Shown here piece by piece: positions 39,165 through 48,472 of a stretch of 64,000 nt of DNA (positions within the stretch are counted from its first letter, which is position 1; every line of letters starts with the position of its first letter). Made by a program: the position numbers and the translations under genes. The stretch spans positions 1-64,000 of the forward strand of contig NZ_AYKG01000005.1 of assembly GCF_003788585.1 (NCBI RefSeq), read 5' to 3'. The notes beneath the pieces were generated by a model, which was not told where the DNA came from, made no database searches, and saw only the letters and a program-made list of their open reading frames with translations. This stretch comes from Salinisphaera japonica YTM-1 (GTDB taxonomy: Bacteria > Pseudomonadota > Gammaproteobacteria > Nevskiales > Salinisphaeraceae).

Positions 39165-40184
39165 ATGCTGACCACCAGCGCGTTCAAGCCGGCTTTCTGG
39201 CTGGCCAATCCGCATGCTCAAACGGTGTTTGCGGCCAAGGCCAGGCCGATGCCGCGTTTGTCGCCCCGCGCCGAGCGGCTCGAGCTGGCCGACGGCGATT
39301 TTCTCGATCTGTCGTGGATCGAGCGTGCCGACACGCCGGCCGAGGCGCCGGTGGTCATTGTGCTGCACGGGCTGACGGGCTCGCTCGACTCGAAATATGC
39401 GCGTGGGCTGCTGGCGCGTATCGATGCCCACGGCGGGCGCGGCGTGCTGCTGCATTTTCGTGGCTCGGCGGTGCCCAATCGTCTGCCCCGGGCGTATCAC
39501 TCGGGCGAGACGCGCGATCTGGCTTATGTCATCGATCATGTACGCCGCACATATCCGGGCGCGCCGCTGGCCGGCGTGGGCTACAGCCTGGGCGGCAACG
39601 TGCTGCTGAAATATCTGGGCGAGCAGGGGGAGCGCTCGCCGCTGGCCTGTGCCACGGCGGTGTCGGTGCCTTATGATCTGGCGGCCTGTGGCCAGGCGAT
39701 CAAGCAGGGCTTGTCGCGTTTTTATCAGGCGCATCTGCTGGCTGGTATGCGCGCGGTGGTACGCGCCAAGCAGGCGGCCGGGGTCTATGCCGGCGGTGTC
39801 GTCTTGCCCGAGCTGGACGGGCTGACCGATTTCGCCAGCTTCGATGATGCCGTGACCGCACCACTGAACGGCTTTGTCGATGCCGCCGATTACTATGCCC
39901 GCTCGAGCAGCCGCGGCTTCCTGGGGGCGATCCGTACGCCGACATTGATGCTGCACGCCCGGGATGATCCGTTCATGTCGCCGTCGGTCGTGCCGGGCGA
40001 GGACGAGCTCTCCGATGCCCTGCGTCTGGAAGTGTCCGCCGGCGGCGGCCATGTCGGTTTCGTGGCCGGTGATCGGCTGGGCCGGCCGGTGTACTGGCTC
40101 GAGCAGCGGATTCCGGCGTATCTGCGTGCGTACCTGCCGGGGTTCGAGCCGCGTGTGGCGGCCTCGGTTGTCCCCACGCCCTGA
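39165..40184 (+). CDS. YheT-family alpha/beta hydrolase
   Basis: A 339-residue hydrolase of the YheT/EMB8 group: NPHAQTVFAAK at the N-terminus, DFLDLSWIERAD, VVIVLHGLTGSLDSKYARGL (oxyanion), SYSLGG-type nucleophile in GVGYSLGGNVLLKYLGE, Asp in LHARDDPFM and His in GGGHVGFV. Relatives have esterase activity on short acyl esters or unknown roles. Spacing of 40 bases to mtgA and 5 bases to the next gene suggests an operon. Confidence 0.88.
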   Translation: MLTTSAFKPAFWLANPHAQTVFAAKARPMPRLSPRAERLELADGDFLDLSWIERADTPAEAPVVIVLHGLTGSLDSKYARGLLARIDAHGGRGVLLHFRGSAVPNRLPRAYHSGETRDLAYVIDHVRRTYPGAPLAGVGYSLGGNVLLKYLGEQGERSPLACATAVSVPYDLAACGQAIKQGLSRFYQAHLLAGMRAVVRAKQAAGVYAGGVVLPELDGLTDFASFDDAVTAPLNGFVDAADYYARSSSRGFLGAIRTPTLMLHARDDPFMSPSVVPGEDELSDALRLEVSAGGGHVGFVAGDRLGRPVYWLEQRIPAYLRAYLPGFEPRVAASVVPTP

Positions 40185-40189
40185 GCGTC

Positions 40190-41242
40190 GTGTCGGATCT
40201 GCGGATCGTTGTTCCCACGCTCGACGAGGCCGAGACGTTGCCGGGCCTGCTCGCGGATCTGGCCGCGCAACGCGGTGTTGATTTCGAGGTCGTGATTGCC
40301 GATGGCGGCTCACGCGATGCGACCGTGGCCATCGCCCGGGCCGACGGGCGGCGCTGTATCGAGTGCGCGCCCGGCCGGGGCCATCAGATGAATCAGGGGG
40401 CTTTGGATTTCACCGGCCGCTGGCTGTTGTTCCTGCACGCCGATACGCGCCTGGTCAGTATCGACCAGCTGGCTGACGCGGTAGCCGCGCTGGCCGGCGC
40501 ACCCGAGACCACGGCCGGTCACTTCGCGCTTTCCTTTGCGCTGGACGGCGTGCCGGCGCGCGGTTTGTTGTATCGCTACATGGCGGCCAAGACCCGAACC
40601 AATCGGCGCCATACCATCAACGGCGACCAGGGCTGTCTGATTCGTCGCGGGTTTTTCATGGCCCTGGGCGGTTACGACACGCAGCTGTCGTTTCTCGAGG
40701 ATCAACGCCTGGCCGGACGCATACACGACGCCGGGCACTGGCAGCTTCTGCCTCACGCGGTGATCACCTCGGCGCGCCGCTTCGAGCGCGAGGGCCGCCT
40801 GCGGCGTTATGCGCTGATGGGCCTGATCATGGCCATGTACGTCGGTGAGCTGGAGACCTTTTTCACCACCGCCGATACGATCTATGCCCCGCAGAGCACG
40901 ACCGGACGGCTGCAACTCGCCCCGTATTTCAAGCACGCGCTGGCGGTCATCGAGGCCGCTGGCCCGGCGCGTGGCGCCTGTGCGCTTTGGCATATTGCCG
41001 GTGTTGTCCACGGCGAGGCCTGGCAGCTGCGTCTAGCGTTTGTCGTGGCGCTGGGCCGGGGCGCGGACGCCGAGGGCCCGGCGAAACTCGCCCGCGGGGC
41101 ACGGTCTCTGTCATCCTCGGCGCTGGCACAACCTGTGCACGTTACAGCACATGTTGTTTTATTCTTCGCGTTGGCAGTCGCGGTCTTTGGCCCGCTGGCC
41201 TGTCTGCGTCTATTTTCGGGCGGGCGCGTGCGCCGGCCTTGA
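40190..41242 (+). CDS. Family 2 glycosyltransferase
   Basis: A 350-residue GT2 protein from GTG 40190. The nucleotide-binding start is LRIVVPTLDEAETLPGLLAD, then EVVIADGGSRDAT, GRGHQMNQGA, WLLFLHADTRL (DxD-like HAD) and LGGYDTQLSFLEDQRLAGRI. It resembles the TIGR04283 group, about 230 residues long; here the match fades after WQLRLAF near residue 287. The last 55-65 residues (from about 41090) use codons unlike the rest (GTT, TTA, ACA) and include a hydrophobic stretch, so the true end may be shifted. Product unknown. Confidence 0.78.
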   Translation: MSDLRIVVPTLDEAETLPGLLADLAAQRGVDFEVVIADGGSRDATVAIARADGRRCIECAPGRGHQMNQGALDFTGRWLLFLHADTRLVSIDQLADAVAALAGAPETTAGHFALSFALDGVPARGLLYRYMAAKTRTNRRHTINGDQGCLIRRGFFMALGGYDTQLSFLEDQRLAGRIHDAGHWQLLPHAVITSARRFEREGRLRRYALMGLIMAMYVGELETFFTTADTIYAPQSTTGRLQLAPYFKHALAVIEAAGPARGACALWHIAGVVHGEAWQLRLAFVVALGRGADAEGPAKLARGARSLSSSALAQPVHVTAHVVLFFALAVAVFGPLACLRLFSGGRVRRP

Positions 41243-41255
41243 TTGCGAGGGGTCA

Positions 41256-42434
41256 ATGACCGACCGGATTGATGCGCCGACCTGGTCGGCCGAACAGTAT
41301 CGTCGTTGCCTGGAGGGCGCGCTGGGCGTGCCGTTCGTGGGGGGCAACAAGGTCGATGTGCTGGTCAACGGCGATCGTATCTTTCCGCCGATGATCGAGG
41401 CCATCGAGGCCGCCGAACACACGGTCGAGTTTCTTACCTTCATCTACTGGCAGGGCGATGTCGCCAGCCGAATCGGCCAGGCCCTGGCCGATCGGGCACG
41501 GGCCGGGGTGGCCGTGCGCGTGCTGCTCGATGCCTTCGGCGCGCAATGGATGCAGCAAGAGGTGATCGACCACCTGCGCGAGGCCGGCGTCGAGATCGCC
41601 TGGTTTCGGCCCAAGGCACGCTGGCGCGTCTGGCAGATCGATAACCGCACCCATCGCAAGATACTGGTGGTGGATGATCGCGTGGGCTTCACCGGCGGCG
41701 TGGGCATAGCCGCGGAATGGGAGGGCGATACCCGTAACCCCGACGAATGGCGCGAGACACACTTTCGTATCGAGGGCCCGGCCGTGGACGGGCTACGCGC
41801 GGCCTTTGTCTCCAACTGGGTGGAGGCCGGGCGTGCCGGCCATGATCTGTTTCGGGCACTGGCACCGCAGCCCATGGCCGGGGATATCGCGCTCCAGGTG
41901 ATCCGTACCTCGGCCGCCGTGGCCTATAGCGACGTAGCCACGATCTTTCGCCTGGCGCTGACCGTGAGCCAGCGTCGCCTGCGTGTGGCTACCGGGTATT
42001 TCGTGCCCGACGAAGCACTCATGACGCTCATGGAAGAGGCCGTGGGGCGGGGCGTGGTCATCGACGTGCTCATGCCCGGCCCACACAACGATTCCCGGGT
42101 GGCCACGATGGCCGCCGAGGCCACGTTCGAGCGCTTGAGCGCGGCCGGGATCAATCTGTATCGCTTCCAGCCGTCGATGATGCACACCAAGACCGTGCTC
42201 ATTGATGAGCAGGTCGTCATCGTGGGCTCGGCCAATTTCAATCATCGCTCGATGGGCAAGGATGACGAGATCGTGGTCACCGCGGTGGATGCCGGACTGG
42301 CTCGCCGGATGTCCGATGACTACGACCATGACCTGACCCGCTCGAAACACATCACCCACGCCGAATGGGTCAAGCGTGGATTGTGGCAGCGCCTGCGCGA
42401 GTGGTTGGGCTCGCGTCTGGCCTCCCAGGCCTGA
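41256..42434 (+). CDS. Cardiolipin synthase-like phospholipase D protein
   Basis: A 392-residue protein from ATG 41256, with GAGGGG ten bases upstream. Two HKD motifs are intact: THRKILVVDDRVGFTGG (about 145) and MHTKTVLIDEQVVIVGSANF (about 320). It lacks the N-terminal membrane helices of ClsA, so it is of the ClsB/ClsC-like class that joins phosphatidyl groups or transfers them. The cluster mtgA-yheT-GT-cls points to envelope biogenesis. A strong hairpin follows. Confidence 0.88.
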   Translation: MTDRIDAPTWSAEQYRRCLEGALGVPFVGGNKVDVLVNGDRIFPPMIEAIEAAEHTVEFLTFIYWQGDVASRIGQALADRARAGVAVRVLLDAFGAQWMQQEVIDHLREAGVEIAWFRPKARWRVWQIDNRTHRKILVVDDRVGFTGGVGIAAEWEGDTRNPDEWRETHFRIEGPAVDGLRAAFVSNWVEAGRAGHDLFRALAPQPMAGDIALQVIRTSAAVAYSDVATIFRLALTVSQRRLRVATGYFVPDEALMTLMEEAVGRGVVIDVLMPGPHNDSRVATMAAEATFERLSAAGINLYRFQPSMMHTKTVLIDEQVVIVGSANFNHRSMGKDDEIVVTAVDAGLARRMSDDYDHDLTRSKHITHAEWVKRGLWQRLREWLGSRLASQA

Positions 42435-42442
42435 ACCCCGTC

Positions 42443-42474
42443 GGGGGCGTGGCTGCTACTGCAGCCACCGCCCC
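42443..42474 (+). terminator. Strong hairpin after the cardiolipin synthase-like gene
   Basis: A 14-base arm (42443-42456) and its near-complement (42461-42474) flank a TACT loop, with one mismatch or bulge. There is no T-run. It separates the plus operon from the converging glnK and probably ends or stabilises the transcript. Confidence 0.5.
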
Positions 42475-42487
42475 TGACGACACGTCA

Positions 42488-42770
42488 TAGGGCCTGTTGC
42501 CGTTTCATGCGAGCCCGCGCCAAGCGCTGTTTTGCGGCAAGACGAGGCGTAGCCCACTTAGCGTGTCATTCTGCGCTAGTGGGCTGGAACGCTGTATTGC
42601 CGCAAAAAAGCGCTTGTCCCAAAGGGTTGGGCCGCCCATAAAAATTAACGATGGGCGCCCTGACTGCGTTGCGAGTCTTGATCGTGACACGCCACGATGC
42701 GGCGACTCGCGCCTTGCAGGACACGATTTGCGGTCTCCAACACGGCGCTCGCATGAAACGGCAACAGGCC

Positions 42771-42773
<3 letters not shown>
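42488..42773. mobile_element. MITE-like element with perfect 27-bp terminal inverted repeats
   Basis: Bases 42488-42514 and 42747-42773 are exact reverse complements over 27 positions, with outer ends TAGGGCC and GGCCCTA. A TA duplication at each end fits the target of Tc1/IS630- or IS5-like transposases. The 286-base body has no gene. It folds as three hairpins: a long one (42521-42616, arms CAAGCGCTGTTTTGCGGCAA and its near-complement), one around 42630-42660 (GCCCAT...ATGGGC), and one at 42671-42711 (GCGAGTC...GACTCGC). The right end coincides with the glnK stop codon. A 19-base copy of the terminus occurs at 10309. Confidence 0.85.
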
Positions 42774-43169
<396 letters not shown>

Positions 43170-43181
43170 CTATCATGCATG

Positions 43182-44495
43182 CTATAGATCATAACCGCGT
43201 TCTTCGTGCTCGCTGATATCCAGACCGATATCTTCTTCTTCCTGTCCGATACGCAGGCCCACCACGGCGCCGATGATCTTGAGCAGCGCCCAGGTCGCGA
43301 CCGCCGTGTACACAAGTACCGCGATCAGCCCGATGAACTGAACGCCCAGCTGGCCGCCGATGCCTGACACTGCATCCGACAGACCATAGCCCGAAAACGG
43401 GCCCAGCGTGGTCGCGGCGAACACGCCGGCCAGGATCGTACCCAGCATGCCGCCCACGCCGTGTACTGGAAACACATCCAGTGAATCATCGATGCGCAGG
43501 GTGCGCTCGACGAACAACGTGGCCACGAAACACACCCAGCCCGCGGCCAGGCCGATCACGATCGCTCCGGCCGGGCCGACATAGCCGGCCGCCGGCGTGA
43601 TCGTACCCAGGCCCGCGACCATGCCGGTCACGATACCCAGCACGCTGGGCTTGCCGAAACGGATCCACTCCGAGGCCATCCAGGCGATACAGCCGGCGGC
43701 GGCGGCCAGGTGGGTGACCAGCATGGCGGTCACGCCCTGGGCGTTGGCGGCCAGCGCCGAGCCGCCGTTGAAACCGAACCAGCCGACCCAGAGCATGCCC
43801 GCACCTGAAACCGTCATGGTCAGGTTGTGCGGGGCCATCGCGCGTTTCTGAAAGCCGGCCCGCGGGCCGAGAACGACCGCGCCCACGAGTGCGGCCACGC
43901 CGGCGGTGATATGCACCACGGTGCCGCCGGCGAAATCCAGCATGCCCATCTGGCCGAGCCAGCCGCCACCCCAGACCCAGTGCACGACCGGCACATAGAC
44001 CACGAGCAGCCAGAGCGAGGAGAACCAGAGCAGGGCAGAAAACCGCAGCCGCTCGGCAAACCCGCCGATGATCAGCGCCGGCGTGATCACGGCGAACGTC
44101 ATCTGATACAGCACGAACAACAGCGCGGGGATCGTGCCGTTGACGTCGTCACGCCCGATACCCATCAAGAACACGTTGGACAGATCGCCGATGAAGGCGC
44201 CGCTGCCGGAGAACGCCAGCGAATACCCCACGGCGAACCAGAGCAACGAGGCCACCGCACAGATGGCGAAACACTGCATCAGCACGGACAGCACGTTGCG
44301 CGAGCGCACCAGCCCGCCATAAAACAGCGCCAGGCCGGGCAGGGTCATGAACAGCACGAGAGCGGTGGAGATCATCACCCAGGCCGTATCGGCCTTGTCT
44401 ATCTCGTCGCCCTGGGCCCAGGCAGGGCAGGTCACGAAAGCAGCAAGCAGCAGAACGAGAAGCCGAAGCCGCCCACGAGATAGAAGAAACGACAT
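43182..44495 (-). CDS. amtB: Ammonium channel, long form with signal peptide
   Basis: A 437-residue Amt protein from ATG 44495. A signal peptide (SFLLSRGRLRLLVLLLAAFV to WA) precedes eleven helices. The twin pore histidines are in GGTVVHITAGVAA and FPVHGVGGMLG, and GFNGGSALAANAQG is typical. The C-terminal tail GLRIGQEEEDIGLDISEHEE (then RGYDL) is the GlnK-docking region. An upstream TTG start would add 30 residues but covers the promoter. It is followed by glnK; the other cassette upstream has the reverse order. Confidence 0.94.
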   Translation of the reverse strand: MSFLLSRGRLRLLVLLLAAFVTCPAWAQGDEIDKADTAWVMISTALVLFMTLPGLALFYGGLVRSRNVLSVLMQCFAICAVASLLWFAVGYSLAFSGSGAFIGDLSNVFLMGIGRDDVNGTIPALLFVLYQMTFAVITPALIIGGFAERLRFSALLWFSSLWLLVVYVPVVHWVWGGGWLGQMGMLDFAGGTVVHITAGVAALVGAVVLGPRAGFQKRAMAPHNLTMTVSGAGMLWVGWFGFNGGSALAANAQGVTAMLVTHLAAAAGCIAWMASEWIRFGKPSVLGIVTGMVAGLGTITPAAGYVGPAGAIVIGLAAGWVCFVATLFVERTLRIDDSLDVFPVHGVGGMLGTILAGVFAATTLGPFSGYGLSDAVSGIGGQLGVQFIGLIAVLVYTAVATWALLKIIGAVVGLRIGQEEEDIGLDISEHEERGYDL

Positions 44496-44525
44496 GAGAA
44501 CGCAGGATGCACAAGTTTGGGTCGG

Positions 44526-44556
44526 ATTATAGCGATGGTCCGTAGGGCAACGACAA
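44526..44556 (-). promoter_or_regulatory. Sigma-70-like promoter of amtB
   Basis: On the minus strand TATAAT (44531-44526) is a perfect -10, 30 bases before the amtB ATG. The best -35 is TTGTCG (44556-44551) with a long 19-base spacer, so an activator may be needed. A dyad AGTGC-N9-GCACT (44568-44586) lies just upstream. Confidence 0.5.
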
Positions 44557-44675
44557 ATCGGCCTGTAAGTGCCAGTAAACTGCACTATGACAGCGCGTCT
44601 GCGTTATTTTCGTGCAGGCCTGCGGCCGTTCGGCCATGTTCGCGTATTCACGGCCTGTCCAATCCCGCCAGACAC

Positions 44676-44700
44676 GAAAAAGCCCCGTCGAAACGGGGCT
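44676..44700 (-). terminator. Rho-independent terminator after the second amtB
   Basis: AGCCCCGT and ACGGGGCT form an 8-base-pair stem with a 4-base loop (44681-44700). Read on the minus strand it runs into a T-run at 44681-44677. It separates the two ammonium cassettes. Confidence 0.85.
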
Positions 44701-44720
44701 GATCGTATTGCGACCAGACG

Positions 44721-44743
44721 CCCTGCACTTTAAAAGTGCAGGG
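44721..44743. promoter_or_regulatory. NtrC-type dyad GCAC-N7-GTGC
   Basis: CTGCACTTTAAAAGTGCAG matches the NtrC enhancer form GCAC-N7-GTGC exactly and is embedded in a 23-base near-perfect palindrome. It lies between the two amtB genes, about 230 bases before the start of the downstream one, a normal distance for an enhancer. As RNA it would also be a hairpin at the 3' end of the upstream amtB. Confidence 0.5.
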
Positions 44744-44750
44744 CCCGGAA

Positions 44751-46034
44751 TCACGCCGTGCGACGGCTGCCGCCAGAGGTGAACTCTGGATAGGCTTCCA
44801 TGCCGATCTCCGATAGATCGGTGCCCTCGGCCTCGGCCTGTTCCGAGACGCGGATACCGAAGGTGAACTTGATGATCGCCCAGACCACAAGGCTGGCCCC
44901 GAAGACCCAGGCAAAGATGGTCGCGGCCCCGACGATCTGACCCAGGAAAGTCACGTCGCCGTTGGTGACCGGCACGAGCAGCAGGCCCAGCAGGCCGCAG
45001 GCCCCGTGCACCGAGATCGCGCCGACCGGGTCATCGATCTTGATCTTGTCGAAGAACAGGATCGAGAACACCACCAGAATGCCGCCGGCGGCGCCGAACA
45101 GGGTCGCCACGAGCGGGGTGGGCGTGGACGGCTCTGCCGTGATGACCACCAGACCGGCCAGCGCGCCGTTAAGCGCCATGGTGAAATCGCCCTTGCCGAA
45201 AACAGCACGGGCAACCAGCAGCGCGGCAACGAGGCCGCCGGCGGCCGCGGTGTTGGTGTTGAGAAACACCATGGCTACGGAGTTGGCGCTGGTGATATCG
45301 CCCAGCTTCAATACCGAGCCACCGTTGAAACCGAACCAGCCGAGCCAGAGGATGAGCGTGCCCAGGCCAGCCAGCGGCAGATTGGCACCGGGGATGGCGC
45401 CGACCCGGCCATCGGCGCGGTACTTGCCTTTACGCGGGCCCAGCAGCAGCACGCCGGCCAGTGCCGCCGAGGCGCCGGCCATATGCACGATGCCCGAGCC
45501 TGCGAAATCCGAAAAACCCAGATCCCCCAGGTTGAAAAGACCGAACACGGCATCGCCGTTCCAGGTCCAGCTGCCTTCCAGCGGATAGATGAAGCCGGTC
45601 ATCACCACGGCGAAGGCCAGAAACGCCCATAGCTTCATACGCTCGGCCACGGCACCGGAGACCACCGACATGGCCGTGGCCACAAAGACCACTTGAAAGA
45701 AGAAATCGGCCGCGCCGGCATAGACCGAGCCGCCGTCGAAGCCGTTCTCGGCCGACGCCGAGAGCGCATCGTTAACCAGGGTGCTGCCGCCGGCAATGCC
45801 GTCGAGGAACAACCCGCCGTCGTACATGATCATGTAGCCACAGACCATGTACATGATGCAGGCGATAGCAAAGAGCGCGACGTTCTTGGTCAGGATCTCG
45901 GTGGTGTTCTTTGAGCGCACCAGGCCGGCTTCGAGCATGGAAAAGCCCGCGGCCATCCACATGACGAGCGCGCCGCAGATCAGGAAATAAAAGGTATCGA
46001 TTGCGTACTGCAGCTGGAATATCTGGTTTTCCAT
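44751..46034 (-). CDS. amtB: Ammonium channel, second copy
   Basis: A 427-residue Amt paralogue: LICGALVMWMAAGFSMLEAG, LTKNVALFAIACIMYMVCGY, DFAGSGIVHMAGASAAL and AISVHGACGLLGLL with the two pore histidines, WFGFNGGSVLKLG, and C-terminus GTDLSEIGMEAYPEF. It has no cleaved signal peptide and differs from its neighbour in the tail, so the two belong to different Amt subgroups. GAGGGGG precedes the ATG. It is downstream of its own glnK by 42 bases and ends at a terminator. Confidence 0.94.
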   Translation of the reverse strand: MENQIFQLQYAIDTFYFLICGALVMWMAAGFSMLEAGLVRSKNTTEILTKNVALFAIACIMYMVCGYMIMYDGGLFLDGIAGGSTLVNDALSASAENGFDGGSVYAGAADFFFQVVFVATAMSVVSGAVAERMKLWAFLAFAVVMTGFIYPLEGSWTWNGDAVFGLFNLGDLGFSDFAGSGIVHMAGASAALAGVLLLGPRKGKYRADGRVGAIPGANLPLAGLGTLILWLGWFGFNGGSVLKLGDITSANSVAMVFLNTNTAAAGGLVAALLVARAVFGKGDFTMALNGALAGLVVITAEPSTPTPLVATLFGAAGGILVVFSILFFDKIKIDDPVGAISVHGACGLLGLLLVPVTNGDVTFLGQIVGAATIFAWVFGASLVVWAIIKFTFGIRVSEQAEAEGTDLSEIGMEAYPEFTSGGSRRTA

Positions 46035-46076
46035 AGTGTTATGTCCCCCTCGCTTTGATGGGTGATGGGCCGGTGC

Positions 46077-46427
<351 letters not shown>

Positions 46428-46501
46428 CTAATACCCGTGAAGCCGGCCGCTGCGCGCACAAGCGAGCACGCAGCGGCCACGGCGTGGCTGGGCAATGCCC
46501 T

Positions 46502-46516
46502 GCACTCACCGTGCCA
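46502..46516 (-). promoter_or_regulatory. Sigma-54 promoter of glnK-amtB
   Basis: On the minus strand TGGCAC-GGTGA-GTGC fits the -24/-12 consensus, with the invariant GG and GC at the right spacing; only the first T of TTGC differs. It lies 87 bases before the glnK ATG. I found no clear NtrC site upstream within 90 bases. Confidence 0.65.
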
Positions 46517-46608
46517 ACTCTTGATCACAGCGCTGTTCCACCACGTGCTTTGCCCGCTCGGGGCTTTGCGTGCAAGCTAGGCCCATCGTTTTTTGATGTC
46601 GTTTAACA

Positions 46609-46851
46609 ATGCGCTCGCTTGAAGATATGGCCGCTCGCCTGGCCAATGCTCTGCCGCCCCAGGTCGGGCCCATGCGCGAAGAACTCAAGGCCAACTTCAA
46701 GGCCGTGCTGCAATCCCAGCTGGCTGAGCTGGATCTGGTACCGCGTGAAGAGTTCGAGGCCACCCGCGACAGCCTGGTGCACGCGCGGGCGCGTCTGGGC
46801 GAGCTCGAAGCCCGGCTCGACGCGCTCGAAGCCCCGAAAGAAAACGACTGA
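46609..46851 (+). CDS. ubiK: Ubiquinone biosynthesis accessory factor UbiK (YqiC/BMFP type)
   Basis: An 80-residue protein, MRSLEDMAARLANALPPQVG then REELKANFKAVLQSQLAEL and VPREEFEATRDSLVHARARL, ending in a coiled coil LGELEARLDALEAP. This is the membrane-fusogenic BMFP family (UbiK), which forms a trimeric coiled coil and assists the aerobic ubiquinone assembly complex with UbiJ. It precedes comM by three bases, a pairing seen in other Gammaproteobacteria. Confidence 0.88.
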   Translation: MRSLEDMAARLANALPPQVGPMREELKANFKAVLQSQLAELDLVPREEFEATRDSLVHARARLGELEARLDALEAPKEND

Positions 46852-46854
46852 CCC

Positions 46855-48369
46855 GTGGCGCTGGCCACGGTTCACAGCCGCGCCCAGACCGGCCTGACGG
46901 CACCCGAGGTGGCCGTCGAGGTCGATCTGGCCGGCGGCCTGCCGGCGCTGGCGATCGTTGGCCTGCCCGAAACCGAGGTCAAGGAATCCAAAGACCGGGT
47001 CAGGGCGGCGATCGCCAACAGCGGCTACGACTTTCCCATGCGACGGATCACGGTCAATCTGGCACCGGCGGATCTACCCAAGGAAGGTGGGCGCTTCGAT
47101 CTGGCCATCGCCTTGGGGATTCTGGCGGCCTCGGGCCAGATACCGGCCAAGGCGTTACAGGGCCATGAGTTCCTGGGTGAGCTGTCGTTATCGGGCGCGC
47201 TTCGCGGCGTGCGCGGGGCATTGCCGGCCAGCCTGGCTGCGGCGGATGCCGAGCGGTGTCTGGTCTTGCCTGATATCAACGCCGTCGAAGCCGGCCTGGC
47301 CGGGGAGAACATCACGCGCCTGGCTGGCCATCTGGCCGATGTGGCCCAGTCGTTGGCCACGCCCGAGTCCGCGGTCTGGCAGACGCCGCCCGCCGTGGCC
47401 CCGTCCATGCCGGCTGCGGCAGGGCCGGACATGGCTGATGTGCGTGGCCAGCCCCAGGCCCGGCGCGCCCTGGAGATCGCGGCCGCCGGCGGGCATTCGC
47501 TGCTCATGATCGGCCCACCCGGTGCCGGCAAGACCATGCTGGCCCAGCGTCTGCCGGGCCTGCTACCGGCCATGTCGCGCGATCACGCGCTGGAGGTCGC
47601 CGCGATCGCCTCGATCTCCGGGGCGGCCTTCAACGCCGACACCTTCGGGCAGCGCCCGTTTCGGGCGCCGCATCACACGGCCTCGGGCGTGGCACTGGTG
47701 GGGGGCGGCTCCACGCCCAAGCCGGGCGAGATCACGCTGGCCCATCGCGGCGTGTTGTTTCTTGATGAGCTGCCCGAGTTTGATCGCAAGGTGCTGGAGG
47801 TGCTGCGCGAACCGCTCGAATCCGGGCATATCACGATCTCGCGGGCCGCGCGCCAGGCCGAGTTCCCGGCGGCCTTTCAATTCGTGGCGGCCATGAATCC
47901 CTGCCCCTGTGGCTACCAGGGCGATGCCTCGGGGCGCTGTCATTGCACGGCCGATCGTATCGCGCGTTATCGCGCGCGGATCTCGGGCCCGCTGCTGGAT
48001 CGCATCGATATGCATCTGGCGGTAGCGCCCATTTCCAAACAGATGCTGATGGCAACGGATCACGCCGCGGAAAGCACCATAGAGGTGCAGGCCCGCGTCA
48101 CCACGGCGCATCAGCGCGCACAGGCGCGGGCCGGGCGCACCAATGCCGCACTCTCGTCAGCAGAGATCGATACGCACTGTCGGCCGGAGCCGGCAGCGGC
48201 CACGCTCATCGAACGGGCGATCGACCAGCTGGGGCTTTCGGCGCGCGGTTATCACCGTATTCTGCGCGTGGCCCGTACGATCGCGGACCTGGACGGCCAG
48301 GCGACCATCGGATCGGCCCATGTCGCTGAAGCGATCGGGTATCGCAGCCTGGATCGCAGCGCGTACTGA
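46855..48369 (+). CDS. comM: YifB/ComM-family Mg-chelatase-like AAA+ ATPase
   Basis: A 504-residue protein from GTG 46855. It has a Lon-protease-like N-terminal fold (VEVDLAGGLPALAIVGLPET, RITVNLAPADLPKEGGRFDL), then Walker A GPPGAGKT near 220, Walker B LFLDELPEF, a zinc-like patch NPCPCGYQGDASGRCHCT, and a C-terminal helical domain (GLSARGYHRILRVARTIADL). ComM is a hexameric helicase that drives branch migration when natural-transformation DNA is integrated. Confidence 0.93.
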   Translation: MALATVHSRAQTGLTAPEVAVEVDLAGGLPALAIVGLPETEVKESKDRVRAAIANSGYDFPMRRITVNLAPADLPKEGGRFDLAIALGILAASGQIPAKALQGHEFLGELSLSGALRGVRGALPASLAAADAERCLVLPDINAVEAGLAGENITRLAGHLADVAQSLATPESAVWQTPPAVAPSMPAAAGPDMADVRGQPQARRALEIAAAGGHSLLMIGPPGAGKTMLAQRLPGLLPAMSRDHALEVAAIASISGAAFNADTFGQRPFRAPHHTASGVALVGGGSTPKPGEITLAHRGVLFLDELPEFDRKVLEVLREPLESGHITISRAARQAEFPAAFQFVAAMNPCPCGYQGDASGRCHCTADRIARYRARISGPLLDRIDMHLAVAPISKQMLMATDHAAESTIEVQARVTTAHQRAQARAGRTNAALSSAEIDTHCRPEPAAATLIERAIDQLGLSARGYHRILRVARTIADLDGQATIGSAHVAEAIGYRSLDRSAY

Positions 48370-48391
48370 CCCCGGGTCGGGGCGTTATTTT
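48370..48391 (+). terminator. Terminator after comM
   Basis: CCCCG-GGT-CGGGG (48370-48382) is followed by CGTTATTTT. A short but GC-only stem directly after the stop codon. Confidence 0.6.
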
Positions 48392-48472
48392 CAAGCCCGA
48401 GTTTCTGTAACGTATTGATTGGAATGCGTTATTTTGCCTTGCGCTGCAGCGCGCGATCTGCTTCTCCCAAGC

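Noticed and set aside
44558-44574. Sigma-54-like TGGCAC before amtB
   Set aside because: The required GC of the -12 element is one base too close; this spacing is nearly invariant in real sites.
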